Assembly (NCBI GenBank): GCA_015680685.1
Contig: MNCI01000986.1
Span: 79,354-143,353, forward strand
Reading direction: 5' to 3'
Length of the DNA stretch: 64,000 nt
From: Gnetum montanum
Lineage: Eukaryota; Streptophyta; Gnetopsida; Gnetales; Gnetaceae
The notes under the pieces were generated by a model, which did not search any database, was not told where the DNA came from, and saw only the letters and a list, made by a program, of their open reading frames with translations. Shown piece by piece: positions 33,750 to 47,229 of the stretch. Positions within the stretch are counted from its first letter, which is position 1. Each line of letters starts with the position of its first letter. Made by a program: the position numbers and the translations under genes.

Positions 33750-34632
33750 TGGTGAGTTATGATTTGCTTGGCCTTGACATCAGAGCCTTGACATATGATG
33801 AATCATTGTTTTCTATCTATTGTGATGTTGGGTACATGACCTCAAGGTCTTAACATGACATCGAGTATTTGACATTAGGGGGTATACATTAGCTTATAAA
33901 TATAGCACATGGGCTGCTAATTTGAAGTCACTTTTTAAGTAGTTTTTCATAGTTTTGTTAATAGAGTAGTCGAATTCTTGTAGTTTTATTCCGTGATCTT
34001 AGAGAATAGTTAGTGAGTGCCCATAGAGTGGATCTGAGTTAATTGTACAAAGTCTTATTTGACTGGCAATGTACCTAGACATATTCCATGAATGGTAATA
34101 AGATTGAGATTGATTCTTATTCATTGTAGCACTTTGACTTAGATTAGATTTACTTTCCATGCAATTTACTTTTCATGTACTTAGTTAATATTTACATTTC
34201 ACACATGATAATTAAGCACATAAGTACAATCACTTCAAGCATGCATATGACTCTTGGGAATCCTAGTAACGCTTAACATTTGGTAACCCAAAAATTTTAT
34301 ATGTGTTCAGGATGTGCATGGGAAGAGGGATAGAAGTTAGGTAGTTGATTATTAATTAGCAATTAGATTAGTTGAATTGATTATAAATTGAGTTTCAACC
34401 TATTATTAATAATAGAATAATAAAACATAAAATAATAAAAATCATATGCCTCACTCTGGACTAAACCATACTTGACAAAGTTATCACTAGTCCAAGTGGG
34501 AAGACAACGAACTGCAATCAAAGCATAGCAATCTAGATGCCACAACTAGTCCCATCCAAGGAATTCAATCAGATCATGTGTGAACACTTGTGATTTATAT
34601 GGTTGGGCATAGGGGTACCTCGTTGCTCATCA
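33750..34632 (+). repeat. 5' LTR of element G
   Basis: An 883-bp LTR starting TGGTGAG (one change from TGATGAG) and ending GTTGCTCATCA. It contains a TATA box CTTATAAATATAG near 33893 and is the pair of 39310-40205. Confidence 0.88.
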
Positions 34633-34633
34633 T

Positions 34634-34651
34634 TGGCACCATTGCCAGAGA
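34634..34651 (+). promoter_or_regulatory. Primer-binding site of element G, decayed tRNA-Asp type
   Basis: TGGCACCATTGCCAGAGA lies one base after the LTR end. It matches the tRNA-Asp complement TGGCGCCGTTGCCGGGGA except for four G-to-A changes, as expected from deamination of the opposite strand. Confidence 0.8.
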
Positions 34652-34764
34652 TGGTGCTAGTTATCTAGATTAGTTATATTATACATAATCACTGTAAAGG
34701 TCCTAATGATCTATTTGTTAAAAAATATAAATATTTTAAATCACACACATTATTAGAGAAAACC

Positions 34765-37178
34765 ATGTCTTCTTCACACATGATCCATAATGCATCGTAT
34801 GATGAGAACACTTGTAGGAGAAATGATAGGATATATATTGAAGAAAATTGGAGTGAACAACCTCAAACAGGTGTTTCTTATGCTCATTTAGATCCTTACT
34901 ACACCCAAAGACTACATTCAACTAGTGTAGACAATCCTAGAGGAGATGGAGAAAGTCCTAGAATAAGGAGGGCCTCAAGGCTTAGGACCTCTTCTAAACT
35001 TAGAAAAGATAAATCAAGGGACCATGGGGAGAACTATAGAAGCCATGGAAATTCTCCCAATTCCTCATCTTCCTCTTCCTCTTCAACATATAGTTCTGAT
35101 GAAGATGAACATAGGTATAGAGATAGAGTTCCACTATGGGGACAGGACAAAGATAGAAATTGAACCCAAGGCCAAAATTTGAGACATCACAATGAGCATA
35201 GACAAGATTGTCACAATCAAATGAATAGAAATATAAATTTTCATCACAACATGTTTGATAACAATGAACCCTTGTTGGCCACTAAGAGCCTGATGGAGAT
35301 CATGAAGGTAATTAAGATACTCACAAGCATTGCAAGGACAGTCACTTACCCAGGTTTGATATAAACAATATCCCTAAATTTGTGGGAGGCTACGATTTGG
35401 ATCCACAACAGCATCTACAAGTCTTCCATGATGCCTGTGCCTTATACAACATTGAATGTGGGTGGTAAAGCTTAAGCTCTTTCTTAGGACACTAATTGAT
35501 GAAGTCGAAGTATGGTATCGATTGTTGGAATCAAGTTTCATTTGCCAATGATCCATGATGCTGGAACTTTTCAATGAAAAATACCAAACCTAAGGAAGGG
35601 TGTCCAACCTAAGGAGACAAATCCAAGAGTGGAAGTAAGAAAATCATGAACCCTTGGATGTGGCCTTGGATAGATACTATTCACTACTACATAGATGCCT
35701 AGGTCATGGTTTCTCTACGGAAAGGCAAATTTTCCACATCATAGATGGGCTTCATAATGAAATAAGGGAGACCCTTGGGATGTATGCTCTAGGTCAATTA
35801 TACGAGCTACGAACCTGACAGATCAAAGAGTTAATCAAGTATGTGGTGAATGAAGAAGGAGAGTTATGTAGATGAGAGAATGTAGAGAAAAATAACTAGG
35901 ATCCAACTCTACAAAAGAAAAGCATCCATATCTATGATAAGGAAAAAGAGGCAGCTCTCGCAGGTGATTTTACAAAAGACCTTGCCAATACAAAATTCTA
36001 TATTGAGATTAAAGAAAGGTGACATAAGATGTTGGTTACAATGAATGAAAAAGGTAAAACTTGCAAAGAAATCATAGAGGAGAGAGTAGTGCAAAAAAAA
36101 TCAAGTGATCACAACAAAAGAAGGAAAAAGAATCAAGAAACAACTAGGAATAATTTTCAGCAAGAAGGGAAAATGACTATAGAAGAAGAGGCTATAGAAG
36201 AAGACTCAACCATTGAAGAGGATGGTGGATGTGAAATTTGCCTATATGATCATCCAAAGGGCCATTGCCCTATCTTGTTGCATCTACAAGAGTATTGGGT
36301 TGGTGCATTAAATTTAAATTTTGTACAAAAGTACATGCCCAAGAGATTTCCTCTTCTATGCAGTAATTTTAGACAATCCCAAAACTAATCGTACTATCCT
36401 GGGGGGACTTGTTATGAACCTGAACATTGGGATCAACCACAGTTGTGGGGGAGGTCACCACCAAACTAGACATATCCTTTCTACCAACCAAACCCACATG
36501 AATATTATGTTCAACACCATGTTTTGCCAACTAGTTCTACTTCTTCTACCTCAAATCACTACTACCACTCTTCCGAATATCATTATCCCACAACATCTTA
36601 TAGGAAATCACCACCTCCCACCTCTTAAACCTACATCATATCCTTAATATTCTCATACTCACCTCCACCATATGTCACCTCCAACAACATAGAAAGGTTT
36701 AACATCACAACATCAATGAGAGAATGCCACTTGTGTTGCAAACATGCACGTAAATGATAATGCTAGTAGATCTCAACCAAAGTCTCAAAAATGTTTCTTC
36801 TAGAGGAAACACTATAAGCCAAAGCAGAACACTCATGGACCTACTACATTACCTAAAATAGCACAAGGCCAATCTGATGCAACTACCTTCCTTACAAAAA
36901 TGATGTCTCCTAGTCATACGCAAAAGCCTATAACCATCACCACTCCAACACAAGACATAAACAATAAACCTATCATTGTGGAGAGATAGAAGAATCCATG
37001 CATTATCAATAATGATAGAGGGTGTAGTTGTGGGTCAGAAGTTCAAAATATTAACATAACCCTTATATCGACCCACCATAAATTTCAAGAGCAAGTGTGT
37101 GAGAAAAAGCCAATCTACATAGTAGCCACTAAACCAAAAGACACCCATTGGCTTGAAAATGAGAATATAAAATTTTCT
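34765..37178 (+). pseudogene. Element G: degraded gag with protease-region remnant
   Basis: The reading starts MSSSHMIHNASYDE, like the gag starts of B and D. About 100 residues of the N-terminal domain are missing after SYAHLDPYYTQ. A Ser-rich linker, then PKFVGGYDLDPQQHLQVFHDACALYNI (capsid core, about 35375), are recognisable but frameshifted. A zinc-knuckle-like CEICLYDHPKGHC lies near 36230 and a Tyr/His/Pro-rich linker follows. The end IVATKPKDTHWLENE (about 37118) equals VATTQEVVDTPWL after the protease in B, so the protease body has been deleted. The frame ends near 37178 and no pol tail follows. Confidence 0.75.
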
Positions 37179-39298
37179 TAAAGATGTATGGAAGTAACTA
37201 ATTTACTTATTAGTTCTGGAATTTTTTGATTCTTCATATTTTTTCCATTTCTTAATATTTTTCTTTTCGTTATATTTTTCTCTTTTCTTGAGTCATTCTC
37301 TTTATGTTTTATAAATGTATTTTATGTTTTTATTAATAAAATTGCTAAGTCATGATGTAGAAGTCAATGCTCTATGTTGGGTTTTTTTGTGCTATGCTAC
37401 CAAGATGATTAGGTAAGTAATTGTGTAAAGTAGTGAGACCACCTATCCATCCCTCCAATTCTCTGAATAAAAGGTCTTTTTCATGGAAACAATTTGGTTC
37501 TTTTTTTATGAAACTAAAATTAATCAATGATCATTATATCTTAAAGAAAGAGGGAATGGAAAAGGTGTGACCTCAAGGGGACTTATTGGATTCTCTTCTT
37601 GACTTCCTTCATGTGGTTTATGACTCCTCTTGAAATGTATCAACATTCCCCCATCGACCAATAAAAAGGAAGCTCTATCTTTGAATGGTGTGGTTACCAT
37701 TGAAAAAAAAGAAAATAAAAAAAGAAAAAAAAAGAAAGAGGAAAAATATATAAAAAAAATAAAAAACAAAACACAATAAACAATGATGGGAATTCAAAGC
37801 ACACCCCTTAGACATAATAATGGGCTATAAGCACTAGTTATGGGGCTGGAAAGACATGTTACCCATGCCTGAAGGCACCCCTCTAACTAAGGTCATTCCT
37901 TCTTTTCTTTTCTTCTCTTTTTGAAGTGATGATTGTTCTTTGAGGTGCTTGTGGTCTCATGGTGGTTGGCAAAATCGAACACATCAATGCGAGGTCATTG
38001 TTCATGGTATGGACTTGGTCTAAACTTGGATGGATAGGTATGTTGATCATTTTAATCACACTTGTCACAAGAACCTATTGTGGACATGGGTCAAGTACCT
38101 TACATCCTGATCTCTGCAATTCCTTCTCATTCCATTATTCACATCATTGCTGCATGCGATTATGAGCCTTTTGGTTTTGTGTAGTATAGTGCAACATCCT
38201 AATAACGGTAGTTGTGTGTTGTTTGGAACAAAGGCATGGCCTACATTTAACTTCTTGGGTGCCCATGGACATCTATAGAAGTGCTTATGCAACAACATTA
38301 TGGTAGGAGCCTTCTTTGGGGAGGACCCACTTGCATAACTTTTGTTGATCATGGCTTTGAACTAACCTTCACATCTTCTAGAAAATTAATGATGGTTTTT
38401 CTGAATTTATGTATGATTTTGAGGCTACTTCTCATCTGTTTCATTAATTTTTCCTACTTTTCTATTTCCATATCCATTAATATTTCTTGGCCATCTTCTG
38501 AATTAGACCTTTGATTTCAATTATTCAAAAACCTATGTGCTTTTGGAGTTACACTTATTAGTCATGGGGGCTAGGGATGTCTGCTTTAAAATTTTTGAAA
38601 TTTTTCCAACATCCTATTTTTGAACATCATGGTAACTAATAGTATTTGATCAAAATAATGTAAATGGCTTGATGATTTTAGTTACCTCATAGCCTTGGGC
38701 ATAGTATGCTGTAATCACCTTGTGCTTAAACAAAAACTAAGGGATCCAACAAGGGTTAACTATTAAGGAAAATTTACCATAGCTAATGTTGATCGTTTAA
38801 TGACTATAGGTGATGCTAAAAGAAACATCTAAGAAAGAAGGTCTTCTACCAAACATGAAAACAAAGCCAAGAGAGGGAAAATGGAAAATATGGCCATGGA
38901 CACATCATAGCACATACAAGATAGCAGCTTAAGCTTCACATGTTTGCTAGATCCATGGGGCAATGCGAAGAAATTTCAGTTCATCCTTCAAGAATTTTCT
39001 GCATAACTAGGGAAGCACCAACATAATAATCAATGTTAAAAGTTTATCATCACTAGTGACAACAAGAAGAATCATCTTCAGCAGATTTTTAAGAACCTCT
39101 ACAAATTTTGTAATCTTCAATGTTTGTATAGTTGTTTTGTCACTCTATCATTTTGTATGCATCCACTTGAATAAAATTCTAGAACGCAACACTCAAAGTC
39201 AGTTAATAGTTTGCATATCAATCAATAATCCCATACCTTCCCAATATTTTATAAAAATCTTGTTCCTCATTTTAAGTCAAGGATGAATTTTAATTTAG
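37179..39298 (+). other. Element G: spacer before the 3' LTR
   Basis: No gene is recognised. It opens with T-rich text and shares GTGTGACCTCAAGGGGACTT (37567) and GACATGTTACCCATGCCTGAAGG (37852) with other copies. A-rich low complexity lies at 37704-37770. The part 38690-39290 lacks recognisable aORF sequence. Confidence 0.6.
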
Positions 39299-39309
39299 TT
39301 GTGGGGGTA

Positions 39310-40205
39310 TGATGAGTCATGATTTGCCTAGCCTTGACATCTAATGAATTATTGGTTTCTATCTACTCTAATTTCAGGTATGTGATGTCAGAGCTGTGAC
39401 ATTGAGTACACAACATCAGGGTCTTGATGCAACATCAGGGGGTACATGCTAGCCTATAAATATAGTGCTTGGATTCCCAATTTGAAGTCAGTTTTTAAAG
39501 TAGCTTTCATAGTTTTGTCAATAGAGTAGTTAAATTCTTGTAGTTTTATTTCATAATCTTAGAGAATAGTCAGTGAGTGCCCACAAAGTGGATCTAATTT
39601 AGTTGTACAAAGTCTTATTTGACTAGCAATGTACCTGGACATATTCCATGAACAATAATAAGATTGAGATTGATTCTTATTCATTGCAGCACTTTGACTT
39701 AGATTAGATTTACTTTCCATGTAATTTACTTTTCATGTAGTTAGTTAATATTTACATTTTCACACATGTTAATTAACTAAGCACATAAGTATGATTGCTT
39801 TGAGCATGCATATGACTCTTGGTAATCCTAGAAACACTTGACGTTTGGTAACCTAGCAGCATTATATGTGTTTAAGATGTGCATGGGAAGAGGGATCAGA
39901 TACTTATGTTAGGGTAGTTGATTATTAATTAGCAATTATATTAGTTGAATTGATTATAAATTGAGTTTCAGCCTATTGTTAACCATAGAACAATAAAACA
40001 TAAAATAATAAAAATTATATGCCTCACTCTGGACTAAACCATACATGACAAAGCTACCACTAGTCCAAGTAGGAAGACAACGAATTGCGATCAAGGCATA
40101 GCAATCTAGATGCCACAACAAGTCCCATCCATGGAATTTGATTGGATCATGTGTGAACACTTGTGATTCATATGGTTGGGCATAGAGGTAGCTTGCTACT
40201 CATCA
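39310..40205 (+). repeat. 3' LTR of element G
   Basis: An 896-bp LTR from TGATGAGTCATG to GCTACTCATCA, with a TATA box CCTATAAATATAG near 39452. Pair of 33750-34632. Confidence 0.88.
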
Positions 40206-40470
40206 ATATAAAAAACCACTAGTTTGTCTTCATTTTGACCATTGTACCTCAATTCTATTTCTTATATCTTTATTAATTTCATCATTTGATTGGAGCATTA
40301 ATCCTAGGTAGTGGAACTATTTGTAATAAGGACATTTTAGCCTTGAATTATCACTTCTATTTACCCATTGTGTATGTTATTATTAAAATTACATTCCATA
40401 TATTTTGTCTTATAACTACTAATTTTTAAGCCTTTTTATTCTAGAGTATGTCTCATTTTTTCCATGCGCT
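40206..40470 (-). pseudogene. RTE-type LINE 3' end, part 2
   Basis: Minus-strand reading shows GLKISSYKTKYMECNFN near 40440, like GLRLSRSKTEYMECNFS of RTE-type reverse transcriptases. Degraded text then leads into the part at 33482-33749. It adjoins the ATATA target duplication of G. Stops are frequent. Confidence 0.55.
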
Positions 40471-42119
40471 CCTGCCTCTCATTGTTTAGTTCAAACTTCT
40501 CACCATGCCTACAACATGATCTTGATGTGCTTGCATCATGATAACTTAATAGAAATATTGATGCATCCTACATTTGAACTAGCAAATTTGATTTCCACGA
40601 CAACCTTAGCACAAGTTGTTCATAATCCTTGTTAACAATTATGATTTTAATGTTGGCATATCTTAACTAGTAGATTATTGAATGTGCTAGCACTACTGAG
40701 GTGCAACTCCACTACAACCCTATCATAATTCATGGTTTCAAGGAATGCAACCTAACTGTAACTCATGGTTAATCTAATGCTACAAAAAATGATGCAACTT
40801 AATCATCAAATGATGGAAGAATGCTAAAAAGAATATAAAATATCTTGAAGATAGAGAATACTCAATGCAAGGATTAGTACTATAAGCATATAATTCATTT
40901 CATAATCATAAAGGAAGGAGAAATTAGCCATAACTATAAAAAACATTATTTCTTCTATCTTATTGTTGATTTGGTAGTGCATTGGTGACAACTCAAGGTA
41001 ATCAATGTTTAAGCATAAAGCTTTGATAACATTAATGCGGTAGTGATGGTAAATGTCTTCACATAACAAAGGTTAAAGGACCATAGTAAGACTTATAAGC
41101 TTTGTCGAAGGAGAGATATGATCAATTGATGCATGAATTTGATATGAGAAATAGACTATGGGGCTTCCATATTGATAGGGTTAAGGCTAGAAGATTAAAA
41201 ATTAGAAAGATGTGGTAAATGAATGGCTCAAATGGCTTCAAATTTAATCCATGACATGATCCTTGATAAAAATAATCTTTACTATTTGATCAACACTCTA
41301 TCAATGATCATAAAATACAATCCTTATGAAGCACCATGATTAATCATAACTAAGATCTCAAAGCTTCCTAGCAACTATGTCTAGAAGTTGAATGTATGTG
41401 AGACTATGAACGTGTAAAATCATTATTTAAAATTTTTTATTACACAAAATATTAAATCACCTTAATTATTACTAGTGTGATCCAATCTATTTGAAATTAG
41501 TCTTTTTAATTGACTAAAAAAAACTAAATTCTTTTGGGAGGTGGGAGGAGATGGGAGGGGATTTTAGACCCAAAAATTTGAATAATAATATTTAAAAAAT
41601 TTAGAGTACATTAGATCATCAAAGAGAGAGTCTAAAGAAAAAGCTCAACGGTTTTGAGGATGCTTTTTTAGGTCTTTATCCTTACAACCAATCCAGAAAA
41701 ACCTCCACTCTGGGGTAGGCAAAGGCTTAGGTCTTTCCCTTATTTAGAGGCATATTCATAAGTTTTTACTTCTTACTAAAGGATTTTATGTAAATAGAAG
41801 GAGAAAACTCTCTCTATAGAAAAAAATACATCAATCAAAAATAAAGAACAAATAATAATAATGGTTGAAAGCTTACAATCCTTGAGCTTCTAAAACAAAA
41901 AGAAATTAATATTGTAGAAAACAAATTAATTGTTCAAGTTTCACTGGGAGCTTTGCTGCTTGAAGTTGTAACTAAAAAGCAACATCTTTTAAAATTTGGT
42001 ATTTGACACCTGAAGAGAGGTCATAGTTATACTCTTATTATTGGAAAATAACTATACACTAAAGCTTCCAAAAAGAGTAGAGAATAAATAGTCAAAGACA
42101 ATGTCAAATGAATATAAAT
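40471..42119. other. No gene recognised; AT-rich sequence
   Basis: Nothing here can be assigned with confidence. Part (41500-42110) may be the 3' region of the LINE that lies to the right on the minus strand. 41820-41880 is A-rich. There are no LTR ends, no conserved spacer motifs and no credible coding frame. Confidence 0.4.
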
Positions 42120-45100
42120 AAAGTAGACAAAATAGGTTAATCACCAAGAATGACTTCATTAATGTTTAGATGAAAGAAGTTACAAAGTTTGGATGTCCAT
42201 TTCCAAGCATGATGAGCAATGGAATACTAAGAAAAAAAAAGACAAATAAAAAAAAGAAAGAAACATGAGAAAACGAGTCTTCACTTCTACAAAGAGGACA
42301 TTTAGAAGAAACATTTTTTATATGTTTAAGATGAATGTCAATAGAAAGGCCTTGATGAATAAGACACCATAAAAAATACAAATTTTATGAAATGTAGGAG
42401 CTCTCTAAATATCTTTCATTTTTCTCATCCAAAAGGGGAATTATAATTGCATTTTTTAAACCTTATTAAATTTGTTATGAATAAAATCATTCTTTGGAAT
42501 AATCTCATAAGAAAAATTTAAATTAAAAGGAAAAACATATCTACCATCTTTCTAACAAATATATGGAAAAGCTTGACATAAATTGTTCTCAACTTTAAAT
42601 AAATTATTAAGATTAGAAATTAAAATTTCAAAAAAAAAATCGTCTTTCTATTAAAACCATAGAGGTTAGAAGCTTCATTTTTAAGTAATCCATCTATCAT
42701 GTATACGTAGACAAGAAATTGCAATGATACCAAATCTACTTCAAGTGGTATGCAATTTAGATGCATTTGTAGCCCAAGCTCCTTTATTAAAAGGAAACCA
42801 CCATGGGCTAATTTCCTTAAGCACATCTTTTGAAATTGTAATATGATTGTAATTCCAATATTTATTAATCTTGCATCATGACTTCTAAATTTGTTTAAGA
42901 ATTGGAGAATTATGAATAGAAATGACTTGAGGAAAAAGAAGATAGTGAAGAAAGTTATTGGAAGACTAACTATTATCATTCTTATGTTTTTTTTGCATAA
43001 GTCTATTTATTAAAAGAAGTGTCACAACATCATCTCTATTAATCTACTTTGCAATCCATTTTTTTGCAAGAGAAATAAACTTATTATAACAGTTATTAAG
43101 GCTAGGTCCTCCATCTTTCTTGCTACTATTGCAAATATTCCAAGAAACTCTAGAAAAACCTTTTCTATGTTCCTTAGCAGACCAAAGAAGCTAATAGATA
43201 ATATGATCAATTATTTCACAAGAAGTTATGGAAGTAGCCCAAAACTTGGAGCAATAAACATGAATTGATTGAAGTATTTGCTTAATAATTAACAATTTTC
43301 TAGTAAGTGTGAGCTTTTTCATTTCTATTTATCAAGCTTCTTTTCAAATTTATCAACCACATAATTTCACAAAATATTAAGATTAGGCTTAAAAGAAAAT
43401 GGTATTCCTAAAATTTTAAAAATAAATTTATTTTCAAGATTTTTCAAGGCTTAAAACTAACCCACTCATCAATAGTGCCATTAGAATAAAAAGCATATTT
43501 TTGCTAGCTAATTTGAGAGCCAGATAACATGTAGTAATCCTCCACACTAGCTAAAAGAATATTGATATGTTGTAGAGACTTGTTGATCATAAAAAAAGAA
43601 TCATCTACAAAGTACATGTTAAGCAATTGCATATCATGATTATCAATTAAAATTTCCTTAATAAAATTATTTTGTTGATCATAATACAAATTATGTAAAA
43701 GAAAGTTTGCAATAATAATAAAAAGATAGGGGGCCAGAGGAAAACCTTAATGAATTGACCGTTGAAGAGAAAATACGGAACTTGATCCAAAATTAGTAGC
43801 AACTTGAATATTAGCATCAGTGATTAGGGTACAAATAAAATGAATAAAATAATCACTAAATCCCAATTTATAAAGATAAGAAATAGTAAAATTTTATTCA
43901 ATCCTATCATAAGCTTTGGCCTAATCTAACTTAATAAAAACAATGTCTTGGTTAGCATCAGAAGCCCACAACATTCCATTTGAAGTTGTAATGACATTAT
44001 TTAAGATGTGCCTACCTTTAATAAAACCAATCTACTCAGGCCTGATGATATCTTTAATAACCTTCTAAATTTGACAAGTTATGCATTTAGTTAAAATTTT
44101 ACAAGTATTGCTACAAAGAATAATAGATCTCCAATTAGCAATATGTTGAAGATATTTATTCTTAGAAAGAAGATGAATTGTACATTTAATAACATTTTTG
44201 CTAATAGTATTTTTAAATGGATTCTTGAAAAACATGAAAGAGATCATCTCCAATGATCTCCTAATGCTTCTTAAAAAATTGAATATAAAAATCATCAAAA
44301 CATGGAACTTTATCATCTGCTATACTAAAGGCCATGGCTTTGATTTTTTCTACTATAATTTCTACTTCAAGAATACTTCAATATGCTTCTGTTCTAAGAT
44401 GAAGAATATATGTACTAAAGGTCTAGAAAGATTTCTTACCAAAACATTCCAAAAAAAAAAGAAAAAAGAAAAATGATTTGCTAAAAAACTATTAATAGTC
44501 ATAGGATCTTTATTGATGCAATCATTTTTATAAAGTAATTCTAGTATAGGTACTTGACCCTTTCCTTTCAGAAATTTAAAACATTCCTTGCAATGTTAAT
44601 CTTCAATTTTTAGCTAACTAAAGAGACTTTTAGTGAGAGCACTTTTAACTTTAAAAGCATCCCAACATTATTCAGCATAACAAGCTTTAGCCAAGGCATT
44701 TTGAGTTTCAAAGTCAAAGGGATTCTAAAAGAATTTGCATTTGCTTTATGGATTCTATAAGATCTTCTTCAACTTGACGCTTGAACTTAGCAAATTGTTT
44801 TCTCAACCATTTAGCATAATTTCTAACTTTACAAGTAGTTCACTGCCACTAATTAAACTAAGCAATATCACCAAAAGGCTTTTTTTCTACATTTCATAAA
44901 GACTTCAAAATATTTTTCCCATTGGGTCCTATGAACATATTAGCATTCATATGAAAAACTTCATGCTTTTGAAAGGAAAAAGAATTAATTTTGGAGAGAA
45001 AAATGCTAATAGGAAAATGATCTAACAAAGTGGCATCTATAAGCACTTCTACTTTCCTTATAGGCTTTCAAAAGGAAACATTAGAGATGTAAATCTCTAA

Positions 45101-46680
45101 TTTTTTTGTTGATAATTACACAAAGTATAATGCCTCATTCAAATGAGGTGGACATAAAGAACTAACATTAGAAAGAAAATATTTTTCTTTAAAATTACAT
45201 CAATCTTCTTCTTCTTCTTTTTCAAAAAAACATATTAGGAGGAAGACCATCAAGTTTATCTAAATTCCTTTCAACTATATTGAAATCACCTCCAATAATT
45301 CAAGGAACCTTAGGAAGAGATAGAAGATATTTTCAATACTTTGATCAATCTTTTGAATTATTAGAATTATAAATATTACAAAGTCTAAAGTCACTTTTTT
45401 CATTATGAAAAATAATTTAAATAATTCTTTCAAGGTTGTCAAAACTAGAAATTAAAACTTACTTTTGCAGTTCAATTTTTATTATCAAGAATAACATCTC
45501 CTTTCTTAACTTCATGAGCAGTAGAAAAAACAATGTAGATTTTTAAAATGCATTTACCAAGAAAACTAATATCATGAGTTGAAATCTTAATTTCTTGGAG
45601 GAAAACAAAACTTGGAGATAAATGTCAATTTGAAAGATACCTATAAAAAATCTTTGCTTGAGACCTATCAAAAAGGCCTCGAACATTTCATGATAAAACT
45701 ACAATTGAGATATAAGGGAAGAGGCCCCTATCCATGAATTTTCAAGCTTAGCATTTTCTCACAATCCATGTCCCTAACAAGTGAGAAAGCCTTATTTGAT
45801 TAAAAAAACATTTAAAATAGTAGTAGAAGTAGAAAGAGAAGGAGATAGCTTTGGGGTTTTTAAATTAAGAGCAGTATTTTCATGCCTCTTCTTTTCATGT
45901 TGTACTGTGTAAAACCAATCGACATTAGTATTTCCATTTTTGGTTCCTACTAAATTTTTTTCCTTAAAAGGAATTCACTCTAGATATCAATAGTTTATTG
46001 GAATCTTTAGAATTAAATGAATTAGTAAAAGGTTAAGAACTTGTTGAAAACTATCACTATTTTGCTTTTCTAAAAATTGTTATTTATTTCCCTCATGAGT
46101 AACTTTTTTATTGAGAATAGAACAAATTCTAATAATATGGTCTTTACAACAACAATAGGTGTAACATCCTCAGAAATTGTAATATGTAATTTGTTTGGAA
46201 AAATACTGACTATAGACATTAAGTTTTAATCTTTTCTTCTTTTTTCATAAATCAATCTCTACAAAATAATGTATGCACTATACACTATCTATTAATGTTT
46301 TTGACTTTATCTTCAAGATTGTGCCAATGCTACTAATAATTTTCCTTTCAACACTTTGAAAAATAAAAGGAAGATTTTTTTAATTCAATCCAAAAAGGAA
46401 TTAAAAGAATATAGATCAAAATTTACTTTCTATTCCTAAGCAATAAAAGTATTATGGTGATCCACAAAAAATTTAAGATTCAATAATTTCTCAACTATTT
46501 CATAATTGGCTAGTTCGCCAAGCAAAAAAGATTCAGAAATATAATGGGCATGCAAAACATTAATTTTATAACATTGAAGGATAGCCTAAATCACTAGTGT
46601 AAAATCCTTATTTAGGCAATTAAATTCAATAATTTCCAAAAATATGTATCATGAAGTTATATCTTTGGGTAGAGATTCAT
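42120..46680 (-). pseudogene. Degraded plant LINE (L1-like): ORF1 remnant, endonuclease, RT, zf-RVT
   Basis: Reading leftward: a remnant near 46150-46100 with CCCKDHIIRIC, perhaps an ORF1 zinc knuckle. At about 45700 SWNVRGLFDRSQAK matches the start of an APE-type endonuclease. RT follows at about 44170-43500: NKYLQHIANWRSIILCSNTCKIL, FIKLD-AKAYDRIE, a PYLFIIIANFL segment and FVDDSFF, where an [FY]xDD active site is expected. A zf-RVT domain lies at 42381-42250 (FLWCLIHQGLSIDIHLK, then CPLCRSEDSFSH). Many stops and frameshifts show it is dead. Ends are approximate; no clear poly(A) tail or target duplication was found. Confidence 0.8.
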
Positions 46681-46687
46681 ATAAATC

Positions 46688-47071
46688 ATCATGTAAAACA
46701 AAATTGAAAGCAATATAGAAGAAGTGACGATGAACATCAAGATGAAGGATGAAAGAAACTATGATTGATGCATAGAGAATCAATTAAGAAAGCATTAGCA
46801 TCAATTAAGAAAGGTAGTATGAAATGCTTTAGTGGTAGATGGCCAGATATATGAATTAACCATTGAAATCAATGCATGATGAACATCATGTAAAACAAAA
46901 TTGAAAGCAATATAGAAGAAGTGACGATGAACATCAAGATGAAGGATGAAAGAAACTATGATTGATGCATAGAGAATCAACTAAGAAAGCATTAGCATCA
47001 ATTAAGAAAGGTAGTATGAAGTTCTTTAGTGGTAGATGCCTAGACATATGAATTAACCATTGAAATCAACA
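46688..47071. repeat. 197-bp tandem duplication
   Basis: The text from ATCATGTAAAACAAAATTG is repeated at 46688 and 46885 (offset 197), with only scattered changes across GACGATGAACATCAAGATG and TAAGAAAGGTAGTATGAA. The copies diverge after AATTAACCATTGAAATCAA. It lies between the LINE and an aORF fragment. High identity makes it younger than its surroundings. Confidence 0.85.
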
Positions 47072-47229
47072 CATGAAAAAGTCAGGCCAAGAAACATGAA
47101 AGGATCAAAGAACATTTTAGAGATCAAGTGGGAATGTACAAATAAATCAATGAAAAAGAGATCTATATGGGCATCACACAAAAAACACTTAACTGGAAAC
47201 CCATCATGGATATTATTGCCCATGTCCAT
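47072..47229 (+). pseudogene. aORF fragment (another copy), cut by the LTR at 47230
   Basis: Plus-strand reading gives KHERIKEHFRDQVGMYKQI and NEKEIYM, then ITQKTLNWKPIMDIIAHVH in a second frame. This parallels the X aORF around 17056-17220 (KHKNLKEHFQD-VEIYKQ, AQHIDWRAILDTYAFAH). The fragment stops where the LTR of element D begins, so D/E inserted into a copy of the same family. Confidence 0.7.

Larger units (their letters stand above)
33750..40205 (+). mobile_element. Element G: complete-ended, gag-only Athila-like element
   Basis: LTRs lie at 33750-34632 and 39310-40205, with a primer site at 34634-34651. A degraded gag spans 34765-37178, with spacer to 39298 and the polypurine tract TTGTGGGGGTA at 39299-39309. 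Flanking 5-mers are GTATA (33745-33749) and ATATA (40206-40210), a target duplication with one change. The two LTRs are clearly similar but well diverged, so the insertion is older than B. There is no protease, RT, RNase H, integrase or aORF. It interrupts an RTE-like LINE end whose two halves flank it. Confidence 0.87.
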
